DNA of 64,000 nucleotides from Mycolicibacterium arabiense (lineage in GTDB: Bacteria; Actinomycetota; Actinomycetes; Mycobacteriales; Mycobacteriaceae): positions 124,001-188,000 of the forward strand of contig NZ_AP022593.1 in the NCBI RefSeq assembly GCF_010731815.2. Reading direction: 5' to 3'. Shown piece by piece: positions 31,105 through 39,391 of this stretch. A program made the translations under genes and the position numbers. Positions within the stretch are counted from its first letter, which is position 1, and each line of letters starts with the position of its first letter. The notes under the pieces are model-generated. The model was not told the origin of the DNA and searched no databases. It saw only the letters and a program-made list of their open reading frames with translations.

Positions 31105-32697
31105 GTGACCGACCCGACCGGATGGTTCCTCGCCGAATCCGAGCGCGGAAACCCGGACACCGACGTGCCGTTCTGGCGCGACGGGAACGTCGCCGAGCCC
31201 CTGGTGCACGGCAGGACCTACTTCGAGGAACTGGCGCAGGAGGTGGAGGCGTGCGGTCCGGGTGACTACGTGTTCTTCACCGACTGGCGCGGGGACCCCG
31301 ACGAGCTGGTCCGCGACGACGGCCCGACGGTCGCCGAGCTCTTCTCTGACGCAGCCGAGCGCGGTGTCGTGGTCAAGGGTCTGGTGTGGCGGTCGCATCT
31401 GGACAAGCTGCAGTACAGCGAGGAGGAGAACCGGCATCTCGGGGAGGCGATCGAAGAGGCGGGCGGCGAGGTGCTGCTCGACCAGCGGGTGAGATTCGGT
31501 GGCTCCCATCATCAGAAGCTGGTCGTGATCCGGCATCCGAGCGAACCCGAGCGCGACGTGGCGTTCGCGGGCGGGATCGACCTGTGTCATTCGCGTCGCG
31601 ACGACGCGCGCCACCTCGGTGACCCCCAGGCGATCCAGATGTCGAAGGCCTACGGCGACCGACCACCGTGGCACGACGTGCAGCTGCGGCTGCGCGGTCC
31701 GATCGTCGACGTGCTGGATCAGACCTTCCGCGAGCGGTGGGAGGATCCGGCGCCACTGGACATGCTCAACCCGATCGCGTGGGTCCGCGACAAGCTCAGC
31801 GGCGCCGACCTCACACCCGACCCCTTGCCGCAGCGGCCACCGCCGGCGCCTGCGACGGGCCCGCACGCTGTGCAGGTGCTGCGCACGTATCCCGATGCGC
31901 ACTTCTCCTACGACTTCGCAGCCGAGGGCGAGCGCAGCATCGCCCGCGGATACACCAAGGCGATCCGGCGGGCGCGCAGGCTCATCTACCTCGAGGATCA
32001 GTATCTGTGGTCGCGGCAGGTGGCCGACCTATTCGCCGCGGCGCTGCGGGAGCATCCGGACCTCCATCTCGTGGCCGTCGTACCCCGCCATCCCGACGTC
32101 GACGGCAAGCTGGCGCTGCCGCCCAACCAGGTCGGCAGACAGCAGGCGATCGACGTGTGCAAGAGCGCGGACCCGGAGCGGGTGCACGTGTTCGACTTGG
32201 AGAACCACGAAGGGACGCCCGTCTACGTGCATGCCAAGGCGTGCGTGGTCGACGACGTGTGGGCGTGCGTGGGCAGCGACAACTTCAACCGGCGCTCGTG
32301 GACGCACGACAGTGAATTGTCCTGTGCCGTGCTAGATTCCACGCGCGACGAGCGTGAGCCGGTCGATCCCGCGGGTACCGGTGACGGCGCACGGGTGTTC
32401 GCCAGGAACCTTCGTCTGGAGCTGTTGCGCGAGCACCTCGACCGCGCCGCCGATGGCAGCGAGGATCACGACCTCGTCGACCCCGGTGCGGTGATCGAGG
32501 CGGTCACGGCGGCCGCAGACGCGCTGGAGGCCTGGTACGCCAACGGTCGGGTCGGCCCGCGGCCGCCGGGCCGGTTGCGTCCGCACCGGCCCGAGCAGAT
32601 GTCGCGGTTCACCAAGCTGTGGGCCTCACCTGCGTACCGCTTCTTCTACGACCCCGACGGCCGGTCCTATCGCGACCGCCTGCGGGGCCGGTGGTGA
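31105..32697 (+). CDS. Phospholipase D-like protein with two HKD-type motifs
   Basis: This is a 530-residue PLD-superfamily protein. The second catalytic motif is canonical (HAKACVVDD, then GSDNFNRRSW). The first reads HHQKLVVIRH, where the usual Asp is Arg, followed by FAGGIDL. Eukaryote-type PLD layout (GGIDLCHSR ... HDVQLRLRG ... LIYLEDQYLW) points to a phosphatidyl-transfer or hydrolysis role. There is no signal peptide. GTG 31105 is chosen for the AGGAGG at 31091. It is monocistronic, converging on the response regulator with a 4-bp gap. Confidence 0.87.
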   Translation: MTDPTGWFLAESERGNPDTDVPFWRDGNVAEPLVHGRTYFEELAQEVEACGPGDYVFFTDWRGDPDELVRDDGPTVAELFSDAAERGVVVKGLVWRSHLDKLQYSEEENRHLGEAIEEAGGEVLLDQRVRFGGSHHQKLVVIRHPSEPERDVAFAGGIDLCHSRRDDARHLGDPQAIQMSKAYGDRPPWHDVQLRLRGPIVDVLDQTFRERWEDPAPLDMLNPIAWVRDKLSGADLTPDPLPQRPPPAPATGPHAVQVLRTYPDAHFSYDFAAEGERSIARGYTKAIRRARRLIYLEDQYLWSRQVADLFAAALREHPDLHLVAVVPRHPDVDGKLALPPNQVGRQQAIDVCKSADPERVHVFDLENHEGTPVYVHAKACVVDDVWACVGSDNFNRRSWTHDSELSCAVLDSTRDEREPVDPAGTGDGARVFARNLRLELLREHLDRAADGSEDHDLVDPGAVIEAVTAAADALEAWYANGRVGPRPPGRLRPHRPEQMSRFTKLWASPAYRFFYDPDGRSYRDRLRGRW

Positions 32698-32701
32698 GTC
32701 C

Positions 32702-33367
32702 TCAGTCCACGAGGCGGTAGCGCCGCTCGGGCCGTCCTGCGCCGTACTGCAGGCGTAGCTCGACCACGCCTGCGCCGAGATAGTGCTCGAGGTAGCGGCG
32801 TGCGCTGACGCGCGAGATGCCGACCAGCTCAGCGCATTCCGCCGCCGACACCTCACCCGCTGACTGCATTGCCTCGAGCACGAGCCTGCCGGTCTCGGCG
32901 CCGAGTCCCTTCGGCAGCTGCCCGCTGCGCGCCGCCGTCGCGCCACCGAACAGTGCGTCGATCAGGGACTGGTCGGCGCCGGTCGCGGCGGCCAGCGCGT
33001 CCACGCGGGCGGCGAACGCGTCGAGCTTGCTGCGGAACTGGTCGAATTCGAACGGCTTGATCAGGTAGTCGGCGGCACCGCCGTCGAGTGCCCCTGCGAC
33101 GGTGTCGAGTTCGCGCGCCGCCGTGATCATGATGACGCCGACGCGGTCACCGCTCGAGCGCAGCCGCTGCAGGACGTCGAGACCCGTCATGTCCGGGAGG
33201 TAGACGTCGAGCAGCAGCAGGTCGGGTCGCAGGGCGGCGGCCTGCTCGAGCGCCTCGGCGCCGGTGCGCGCCACGCCGACCGACCGGAACCCGTCGACGC
33301 GATCGACGAAGCGGCGATGGATGTCGGCGACCATGAAGTCGTCGTCGACGACCAGCACGTCATGCAT
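32702..33367 (-). CDS. CitB/DcuR-family response regulator
   Basis: This is a 221-residue response regulator. The receiver domain has the acidic cluster D8-D10, phospho-acceptor D54 (LLLDVYLPDM), T82 and K104 (LIKPFEF). The output domain (about 140-221) carries an HTH (SAAECAELVGISRVSARRYLEHYL), as in CitB/DctR regulators of organic acid uptake. ATG 33367 overlaps the histidine kinase 3' end by 8 bp. Target genes are probably the tctCBA operon across the intergenic region. Confidence 0.93.
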   Translation of the reverse strand: MHDVLVVDDDFMVADIHRRFVDRVDGFRSVGVARTGAEALEQAAALRPDLLLLDVYLPDMTGLDVLQRLRSSGDRVGVIMITAARELDTVAGALDGGAADYLIKPFEFDQFRSKLDAFAARVDALAAATGADQSLIDALFGGATAARSGQLPKGLGAETGRLVLEAMQSAGEVSAAECAELVGISRVSARRYLEHYLGAGVVELRLQYGAGRPERRYRLVD

Positions 33368-35039
33368 CGGTGCGCCCTGCCGCAACGGCCGGTGTGCGCT
33401 CGGCCGACGCCAACCGGGGAAGCCGGACCTCGAACACCGCGCCCCCGCCCTGGCCGTCCGACACGTCGACCGACCCGCCGAGTTGCGCACTGACCAGGCG
33501 CACCAGGGCGAGCCCGATGCCGCGCCCGCCTGCGACGTGCGGCTTGGACGTGACGCCTCGGGCGAAGATGCTCTCGCGCATGTGCTCGGGCACGCCGGGC
33601 CCGGAGTCGGCCACGGTGATCGTCAAGCCGTCGTCGTCGGTGACCGCGACGCGAACCACTGCTCGGGGCGAGCCCTCCGACACGTCCACGGCGTTGTCGA
33701 TGAGGTTACCGAGCAGCGTGATGACGTCCGTGGCCAGTGCCGGATCGAGCGCACTGAGGTGGCTGCTGTCGTCGAGCACCAGGGACACCCCGCTCTCGGC
33801 GGCGAGCGAGGTCTTCGCGATCAGCAGCGCGGCCACGGCGGGGTCGGTGACGTGGCGGGTGACGGCGTCGCTGATCTCGGCTCGCCGACGGGTCAGGCTG
33901 CCGACGAGGTCGCGCACCGCGTCGTACTCGCCGAGCTGAACGAGGCCGGAGATGGTGTGGAGTTGGTTGGCGAACTCGTGGGTCTGGGCCCGCAGCGTGT
34001 CGGTGACGCTCTTGTGCGACGACAGCTGACCCTGCATCGAGGCGAGCTCGGTGCTGTCGCGCATGGTGGTGACGGTACCTATGCGTTTGCCGCGAGTGCT
34101 CGCCGACCGGCGGTTGAGCGCGAGAATCCTTGTCGTGGTGGTGATCACCTCGTCGTGGCCCTCCTCGCCGGACAGCAGGAAGTGCTCGACAGCGGGGTCG
34201 AGGCCCAGCTCGTGGACGGGGCGACCCACGGCGTCGTCGCCGACGTCGAGCAGGTCCCGTGCACTGTCGTTGAGCAGGGTGACGACGCCGCCGGTGTTGA
34301 CGGCGACCACGCCCTCTCTGATGCTGTGCAGCAAGGCCTCCCGGTGGTCGGCCAGGCCTGCTATCTCGGCGACCTCGAGTCCGCGGGTATGCCGCTTGAT
34401 CCGACGCGACAGCAGCCACGACGCCACCACGCCGAGCGCGGCACCCAGCCCGAGGTACACCAGGAGCCGCTCGCCCGCGCCGCTGAGCAGTTGCCACGTC
34501 GAGGGATACGGCTCGCTGACCGAGACGACGGCCAGGACCGCACCATCGGTGGACAGGATGGGCACCTGGCCGACCAGCGAGTGCGTGCCGTCGATGTCCA
34601 GATCACCCGACCAGGCCCGCCCCTGCACCACCAGGCTGGGCCCGAAGTCGACGCGGCGGCCGGCGCGCGACGGGTCCGACGACGCCCGCACGACGCCGTC
34701 GGGTGCGATGAGTTCGACCAGCCGGGCGCCGGACAGGGCGATGGCACGGTCGAGGTCGGGGGCGAGCACGCGGCCCGCCAGCGGGTCGGCGTAGCGATCG
34801 CGGACGATCGGCGTCGATGCGAGGTTCTCGGCGACCGCGATCATCCGCTGGCCCCGGACCTCGCGGAACTCGCGGGAGGACTGGGCGACCGAAACCGCCG
34901 CGACCGCAACGAGTACCACCGCGACCACGACCATCTGGAAGAGCAGGAACTGGCCGGCGAGACTGCGCGCGGTGAGCTTCCTGCCCGCCCACTTGCCCCC
35001 GGTGGCCCTACTCCCGGTGCCCTTACTCAATGACCACAA
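33360..35039 (-). CDS. CitA/DcuS-family sensor histidine kinase
   Basis: This is a 559-residue sensor kinase. A basic N-terminus is followed by membrane helix 1 (about 28-50), a periplasmic PAS-like (PDC) sensor of about 130 residues, and helix 2 (about 185-208). A cytoplasmic PAS domain follows (LLHSIREGVVAVNTGG), then H354 in QTHEFANQLHTISGL. The ATPase lobe has NLIDNAVDV, DSGPGVP and GRGIGLALVR. The family senses citrate or C4-dicarboxylates. The annotated start is TTG 35039; a later start is possible. It diverges from tctC. Confidence 0.92.
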   Translation of the reverse strand: MWSLSKGTGSRATGGKWAGRKLTARSLAGQFLLFQMVVVAVVLVAVAAVSVAQSSREFREVRGQRMIAVAENLASTPIVRDRYADPLAGRVLAPDLDRAIALSGARLVELIAPDGVVRASSDPSRAGRRVDFGPSLVVQGRAWSGDLDIDGTHSLVGQVPILSTDGAVLAVVSVSEPYPSTWQLLSGAGERLLVYLGLGAALGVVASWLLSRRIKRHTRGLEVAEIAGLADHREALLHSIREGVVAVNTGGVVTLLNDSARDLLDVGDDAVGRPVHELGLDPAVEHFLLSGEEGHDEVITTTTRILALNRRSASTRGKRIGTVTTMRDSTELASMQGQLSSHKSVTDTLRAQTHEFANQLHTISGLVQLGEYDAVRDLVGSLTRRRAEISDAVTRHVTDPAVAALLIAKTSLAAESGVSLVLDDSSHLSALDPALATDVITLLGNLIDNAVDVSEGSPRAVVRVAVTDDDGLTITVADSGPGVPEHMRESIFARGVTSKPHVAGGRGIGLALVRLVSAQLGGSVDVSDGQGGGAVFEVRLPRLASAERTPAVAAGRTDA

Positions 35040-35057
35040 CCTTCTTTGTCTACTAAA

Positions 35058-35075
35058 GAGTGACCTGAGTCACTC
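35058..35075. promoter_or_regulatory. Perfect 7-bp inverted repeat between the sensor kinase and tctC
   Basis: GAGTGAC and GTCACTC flank a 4-bp spacer (CTGA), centred in the 82-bp intergenic region between the two-component system and the transporter operon. Arm length and place suit an operator for the CitB-type regulator. No other long dyad is present in the gap. Confidence 0.5.
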
Positions 35076-35121
35076 GTAGGCACCAGTATTGCTGAGCATC
35101 ACATGACGAAGGGACGACGGT

Positions 35122-36120
35122 GTGACGACACGACCTGTGAAGAGGGGGCGAGCCACCAGATGGCTCGCGCTTGCGCTGCTGTGCGCAACGGCCCTCACCG
35201 GATGCGGGGTGACCCGCGGAGACGACCCGTCGGGCCTGCACCGCCTGCGCATGATGGTGCCCAACAGCCCGGGCGGCGGCTACGACCTCACCGCACGCAC
35301 GGCGGTGAAGATCATGGAGGACCGGGACATCACCGGTCGCGTCGAGGTGTTCAACGTGATCGGTGCCGGTGGCACGGTCGCGATGGCCCGACTGATGAAC
35401 GAGCGCGGCAACGACGACCTGATGATGACGATGGGTCTCGGCGTCGTCGGGGCCACGTACACCAACGGGTCGAAGATCAAGGCCTCAGATGCGACGGCCA
35501 TCGCGAAGCTGATCGAGGACCCGGGTGCGATCTTCGTGCCCGCCGACTCGCCGTTCAAGACGGTGCAGGACTTCGTCACCGCGTGGAAGGCCGACCCCGC
35601 GAAGGTCACGATCGGTGGCGGTTCGTCGCCCGGTGGACCGGACCATCTGTTCCCGATGGAGTTGGCGAAAGCCGTTGGCGTGGACCCGAAGAGCGTCAAC
35701 TTCATCACCTACGACGGTGGCGGTGACCTCCTCACGGCGCTGCTCGGCAACAAGATCACCATCGGCACGTCCAGCCCGGGTGAACTCATCGACCAGATCG
35801 AGGCCGGTCAGCTGCGGGTGCTCGCCGTCTCCAGCGACGAGCGCGTGGAGGGCGTCGACGCCCCGACCCTCGTGGAGTCGGGTATCGACCTCACGTTCGC
35901 CAACTGGCGCGGTGTCCTCGCGCCGCCGGAGATCTCCGACAGTGCCAAGCAGGCGATGGTCGAGGTGCTCGAGGAGATGCACGCGACGCAGGAGTGGACG
36001 GACGCGCTGGTGAAGAACGGGTGGACCGACGCCTTCGTGACCGGGGAGCAGTTCGAACAGTTCCTGGTGGATCAGGACAACCGGGTCTCGTCGACGCTGA
36101 CCGAGCTGGGGCTGCTGTGA
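35122..36120 (+). CDS. tctC: Tripartite tricarboxylate transporter substrate-binding lipoprotein TctC
   Basis: This is a 332-residue Bug/TctC-family binding protein. The signal helix WLALALLCATA ends in the lipobox LTGC (Cys at about 28). The mature part starts with the family strand LRMMVPNSPGGGYDLTART, and GGGSSPGGPDHLF and FITYDGGGDLLTALLG line the carboxylate pocket. It captures a carboxylate and hands it to TctAB. The specific ligand (citrate, tricarballylate or other) cannot be read. GTG 35122; the 3' end overlaps tctB by GTGA. Confidence 0.93.
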   Translation: MTTRPVKRGRATRWLALALLCATALTGCGVTRGDDPSGLHRLRMMVPNSPGGGYDLTARTAVKIMEDRDITGRVEVFNVIGAGGTVAMARLMNERGNDDLMMTMGLGVVGATYTNGSKIKASDATAIAKLIEDPGAIFVPADSPFKTVQDFVTAWKADPAKVTIGGGSSPGGPDHLFPMELAKAVGVDPKSVNFITYDGGGDLLTALLGNKITIGTSSPGELIDQIEAGQLRVLAVSSDERVEGVDAPTLVESGIDLTFANWRGVLAPPEISDSAKQAMVEVLEEMHATQEWTDALVKNGWTDAFVTGEQFEQFLVDQDNRVSSTLTELGLL

Positions 36121-36632
36121 GCGCCCCGGAGCAGGACCGACCTCGGGTCGTCGTCGACTACGCCCAGTACCTCGTCGTCGCGGTCCTCGTGCTCGTCGGC
36201 GGGTTCCTGGTGGTGAGTTCACTGACCCTGGCGGAGGGCTTCGCCAAGGTGGACCCACTCGGGCCGAAGTTCTTCCCGATGGTCATCGGGATCGCCGCTC
36301 TGCTGCTGGCGGTCATTCTGGCCGTAGCCATCCCGCGTGGTTCTAAGGGCGAAGCCGACGCGGGCGAGGACATCGATCCCGACATGCCGAGCGACTGGCG
36401 AACCGTGGGTCTATTGGTGGCGCTGTTCGTCGCGATGATCCTGCTGGTCAACCTGCTCGGCTGGGTCATCATGAGTTCGATCTTCTTTGCTTGTGCTGCA
36501 ACGATTCTGGGCAGCAAGCATTACGTGCGCAACATCGTGATCGGCGTGCTGCTGGCGCTGGCGAGCTTCTACGCGTTCTACTCCGGGCTCGGCATCCCGC
36601 TGCCCGCAGGCATTCTGGACGGGATCCTCTGA
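36117..36632 (+). CDS. tctB: Tripartite tricarboxylate transporter small membrane subunit TctB
   Basis: This 171-residue protein starts at GTG 36117, overlapping the tctC stop. Four hydrophobic segments are visible (near residues 15-35, 50-70, 95-115 and 125-160), including [18 protein letters not shown], which is typical of TctB. It pairs with the large channel subunit TctA, whose ATG follows after 1 bp. Confidence 0.92.
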   Translation: MSAPEQDRPRVVVDYAQYLVVAVLVLVGGFLVVSSLTLAEGFAKVDPLGPKFFPMVIGIAALLLAVILAVAIPRGSKGEADAGEDIDPDMPSDWRTVGLLVALFVAMILLVNLLGWVIMSSIFFACAATILGSKHYVRNIVIGVLLALASFYAFYSGLGIPLPAGILDGIL

Positions 36633-36633
36633 G

Positions 36634-38172
36634 ATGAACAACTTCGACTGGCTCATGCAGGGGTTCGCCGAGGCGGCGACTCCGATGAATCTCCTGTACG
36701 CCGTGATCGGCGTGCTACTCGGTACCGCCGTGGGCGTGCTGCCGGGCATCGGCCCGGCGATGACGGTGGCGCTGCTGTTGCCGATCACCTACAACGTCAG
36801 CCCCAGCGCCGCGTTCATCATGTTCGCGGGCATTTTCTACGGCGGCATGTACGGCGGGTCGACGACGTCGATCCTGTTGAACACGCCGGGGGAGTCCTCG
36901 TCGGTGATCACGGCGATCGAGGGCAACAAGATGGCCAAGGCGGGCCGAGCGGCACAGGCGCTCGCCACCGCGGCCATCGGATCGTTCGTCGCGGGCACCA
37001 TCGGTACCGTTCTGCTCGCCGCGTTCGCGCCTGCCATCTCACGCTTCGCAGTGAGCCTCGGCGCGCCCTCGTACTTGGCCATCATGTTGTTCGCCCTGGT
37101 CGCGGTGACCGCCGTGCTGGGTAGTTCCAAACTGCGCGGCGCGATCTCGCTGGTCCTGGGTCTAGCCATCGGCGTCGTCGGCATCGACTTCCTCACCGGC
37201 CAGCCTCGAGCGACGTTCGGCATCGCGCAGCTGTCCGACGGCATCGACATCGTGGTGATCGCGGTGGCGATCTTCGCCCTCGGCGAAGCGCTCTGGGTCG
37301 CCGCTCATCTGCGACGCAGGCCTGCCGACATCATCCCGGTGGGACGTCCGTGGATGGGGCGCAGCGACTGGCGCCGGTCCTGGAAGGCGTGGCTTCGCGG
37401 CACCGCCTTCGGATTCCCCTTCGGCGCGCTGCCGGCCGGCGGTGCCGAACTGCCCACGTTCCTGAGCTACATCACCGAGAAGAAGCTGTCGAAGCACCCC
37501 GAGGAGTTCGGCAAGGGTGCCATCGAGGGCGTCGCAGGACCGGAGGCGGCCAACAACGCCTCGGCTGCAGGCACTTTGGTGCCGATGCTGTCGCTCGGCC
37601 TGCCGACCAACGCGACCGCAGCGGTGATGCTGACGGCCTTCGTGTCGTACGGGATTCAGCCCGGCCCCACCTTGTTCGAGAAGGAGCCGCTGCTGATCTG
37701 GACGCTCATCGCGAGCCTGTTCATCGGCAACCTGCTCCTGCTGCTGCTCAACCTGCCGCTGGCTCCGCTGTGGGCCAAGCTGCTGCGCACGCCGCGGCCG
37801 TACCTGTATGCGGGCATTCTGTTCTTCGCGACGCTGGGTGCCTTCGCGGTCAACGTGCAGCCGCTCGACCTGGCTCTGCTGCTGGTGTTCGGACTACTCG
37901 GCCTCATGATGCGTCGCTTCGGACTTCCGGTGCTGCCCTTGATCATCGGGGTGATCCTCGGGCCGCGCATCGAACGTCAGCTGCGCCAGAGCCTGCAGCT
38001 GGGTGGAGGCGAGTGGAGCAGCCTGTTCACCGAGCCCGTCGCGATCGTCACCTACGTCCTCATGGCGATTCTGCTCATCGTGCCGCTGGTGCTGCGCCTC
38101 ATGCACCGCGACGAGGAGACGCTGCTCGTCGTGGAAGACGACAGGGATCAGAGAGAGAAGGCCCAAGCGTGA
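36634..38172 (+). CDS. tctA: Tripartite tricarboxylate transporter large membrane subunit TctA
   Basis: This is a 512-residue polytopic permease. The TctA signature appears twice in diverged form: [21 protein letters not shown] near the N-terminus and [19 protein letters not shown] in the middle. [18 protein letters not shown] and [22 protein letters not shown] are also present. It carries out ion-coupled uptake with TctB and TctC. The C-terminal tail is acidic ([16 protein letters not shown]) and overlaps the universal stress protein start by 4 bp. Confidence 0.94.
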   Translation: MNNFDWLMQGFAEAATPMNLLYAVIGVLLGTAVGVLPGIGPAMTVALLLPITYNVSPSAAFIMFAGIFYGGMYGGSTTSILLNTPGESSSVITAIEGNKMAKAGRAAQALATAAIGSFVAGTIGTVLLAAFAPAISRFAVSLGAPSYLAIMLFALVAVTAVLGSSKLRGAISLVLGLAIGVVGIDFLTGQPRATFGIAQLSDGIDIVVIAVAIFALGEALWVAAHLRRRPADIIPVGRPWMGRSDWRRSWKAWLRGTAFGFPFGALPAGGAELPTFLSYITEKKLSKHPEEFGKGAIEGVAGPEAANNASAAGTLVPMLSLGLPTNATAAVMLTAFVSYGIQPGPTLFEKEPLLIWTLIASLFIGNLLLLLLNLPLAPLWAKLLRTPRPYLYAGILFFATLGAFAVNVQPLDLALLLVFGLLGLMMRRFGLPVLPLIIGVILGPRIERQLRQSLQLGGGEWSSLFTEPVAIVTYVLMAILLIVPLVLRLMHRDEETLLVVEDDRDQREKAQA

Positions 38173-38558
38173 TCGTCATCGGATACACGGCCGACCGGTT
38201 CGGACAGGCCGCTTTGGACCACGGCATCGAACAGGCACGGCTGCGGGACACCGGGGTACTCGTCATCAACTCGACGGCGGGCGATGCCTACGCCGATTCG
38301 ACCTTCGCCCAGTCCGATGGCGTGCGGGATCTGCAGGCCAGGCTGAGCACGTCCGGGGTGCCGTTCGAGTTCAGTCAGCCGGTCGGCGTGGACGCCGCCA
38401 CCGAGCTCCTGACGGCCATGGACAGGCCCGAGGCCGAGATGTTGGTGATCGGCATCAAGCACCGGAACCCGGTGGGCAAGCTGCTCATGGGCAGCGTCTC
38501 CCAGCAGGTTCTGCTGGAGTGCCCCAAGCCCGTGCTCGCGGTCAAGCCCGCCGAGTAA
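38169..38558 (+). CDS. Universal stress protein (UspA family) linked to tctCBA
   Basis: This is a 129-residue single-domain USP. It opens with [23 protein letters not shown] and ends with the ATP-binding type motif [23 protein letters not shown] (G-x2-x-G-S). GTG 38169 overlaps the tctA stop, so it is the fourth gene of the operon. USP genes are often found with TTT and TRAP transporters, where they may regulate the carrier. Confidence 0.9.
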   Translation: MIVIGYTADRFGQAALDHGIEQARLRDTGVLVINSTAGDAYADSTFAQSDGVRDLQARLSTSGVPFEFSQPVGVDAATELLTAMDRPEAEMLVIGIKHRNPVGKLLMGSVSQQVLLECPKPVLAVKPAE

Positions 38559-39391
38559 CAGGCAACGTCGTTCAGTTTCGGGTCGAAGTGACTTCCGATG
38601 ACGATTTCGACGGGGAACCCCGAGAAGCGAAATGTTAGCCACGCCTAAATGGACACCAGTCGAAAGGCATCGGCAGCACACTGCGCGTCGAACTCGGGTA
38701 GCAACCCCGCGCAAATAGTGGCTCGGCGGTGTAACCGCTTCGCGGAGAGATAAACGTCCGATCTGCCGGCGGGGCGTCGGACTCGGGTTTCGACGACGTG
38801 CGTCAGCCGCCGGATCGCATGGCGTGAGTAGGCGCGACGTACCGAAACGGGAGCCGATCCTCCGGTGCCCTGCCGGATGGCGGGCGCCCGATCGACGGTC
38901 CGTCCGGACGACACTCCGGTCTGCCCGCTGAGCCGGATCCGGCGGAGCGGAGCCCGGCTGCAGGTCAGCGAACTGTCCTGACGACGGTCTTTGTGCGCCG
39001 GGCGGCAAGCGATGGTCGTGTGACCCACGACGCGGGTAGTTGCCAACGGTGCATACTTCACCCCCGCCGCGCGTGACGTGGCTAACACCTCTCGACCGTT
39101 GAGCTAGTGATCAGAAGGAATCTCCGCTTCCGTCAGCGACACCACCGACCTCGGCTGTGCGTCTCGGCTGAACGTGTGCTGAATCACCACCATGATGTTC
39201 CTCGTGCAAAAGCCAGGAAGTTGCCAGAAGATCCCAATTCAAGCGCACGGCAATACGGACCACAGCAAACTCTGGCAAACGATCATGAGCGCCCTGAAAG
39301 CGTTCGAAAGGTCTGATTGCAAATGTCTAGTTATCGACGTTGCAGTCAGGTAACTTTTGCTAATCGAGTTGGTTCTAATTAGGGGGTTGCC
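38559..39391. other. 833-bp intergenic stretch, no recognised gene
   Basis: No frame here gives a protein I recognise. The right half (about 39100-39390) is much AT-richer than the rest of the window and contains TAACTT at 39351 and CTAATTAGGGGG just before the next start. It is therefore a likely promoter/leader for the glycine-rich gene. A 147-codon minus-strand frame (38645-39088) is Arg-rich, has no family features, and is probably not a gene. Confidence 0.5.

Noticed and set aside
38645..39088. A 147-codon minus-strand frame in the gap before the glycine-rich gene
   Set aside because: Arg-rich, no Shine-Dalgarno, no recognisable domain; weaker codon pattern than real genes here.
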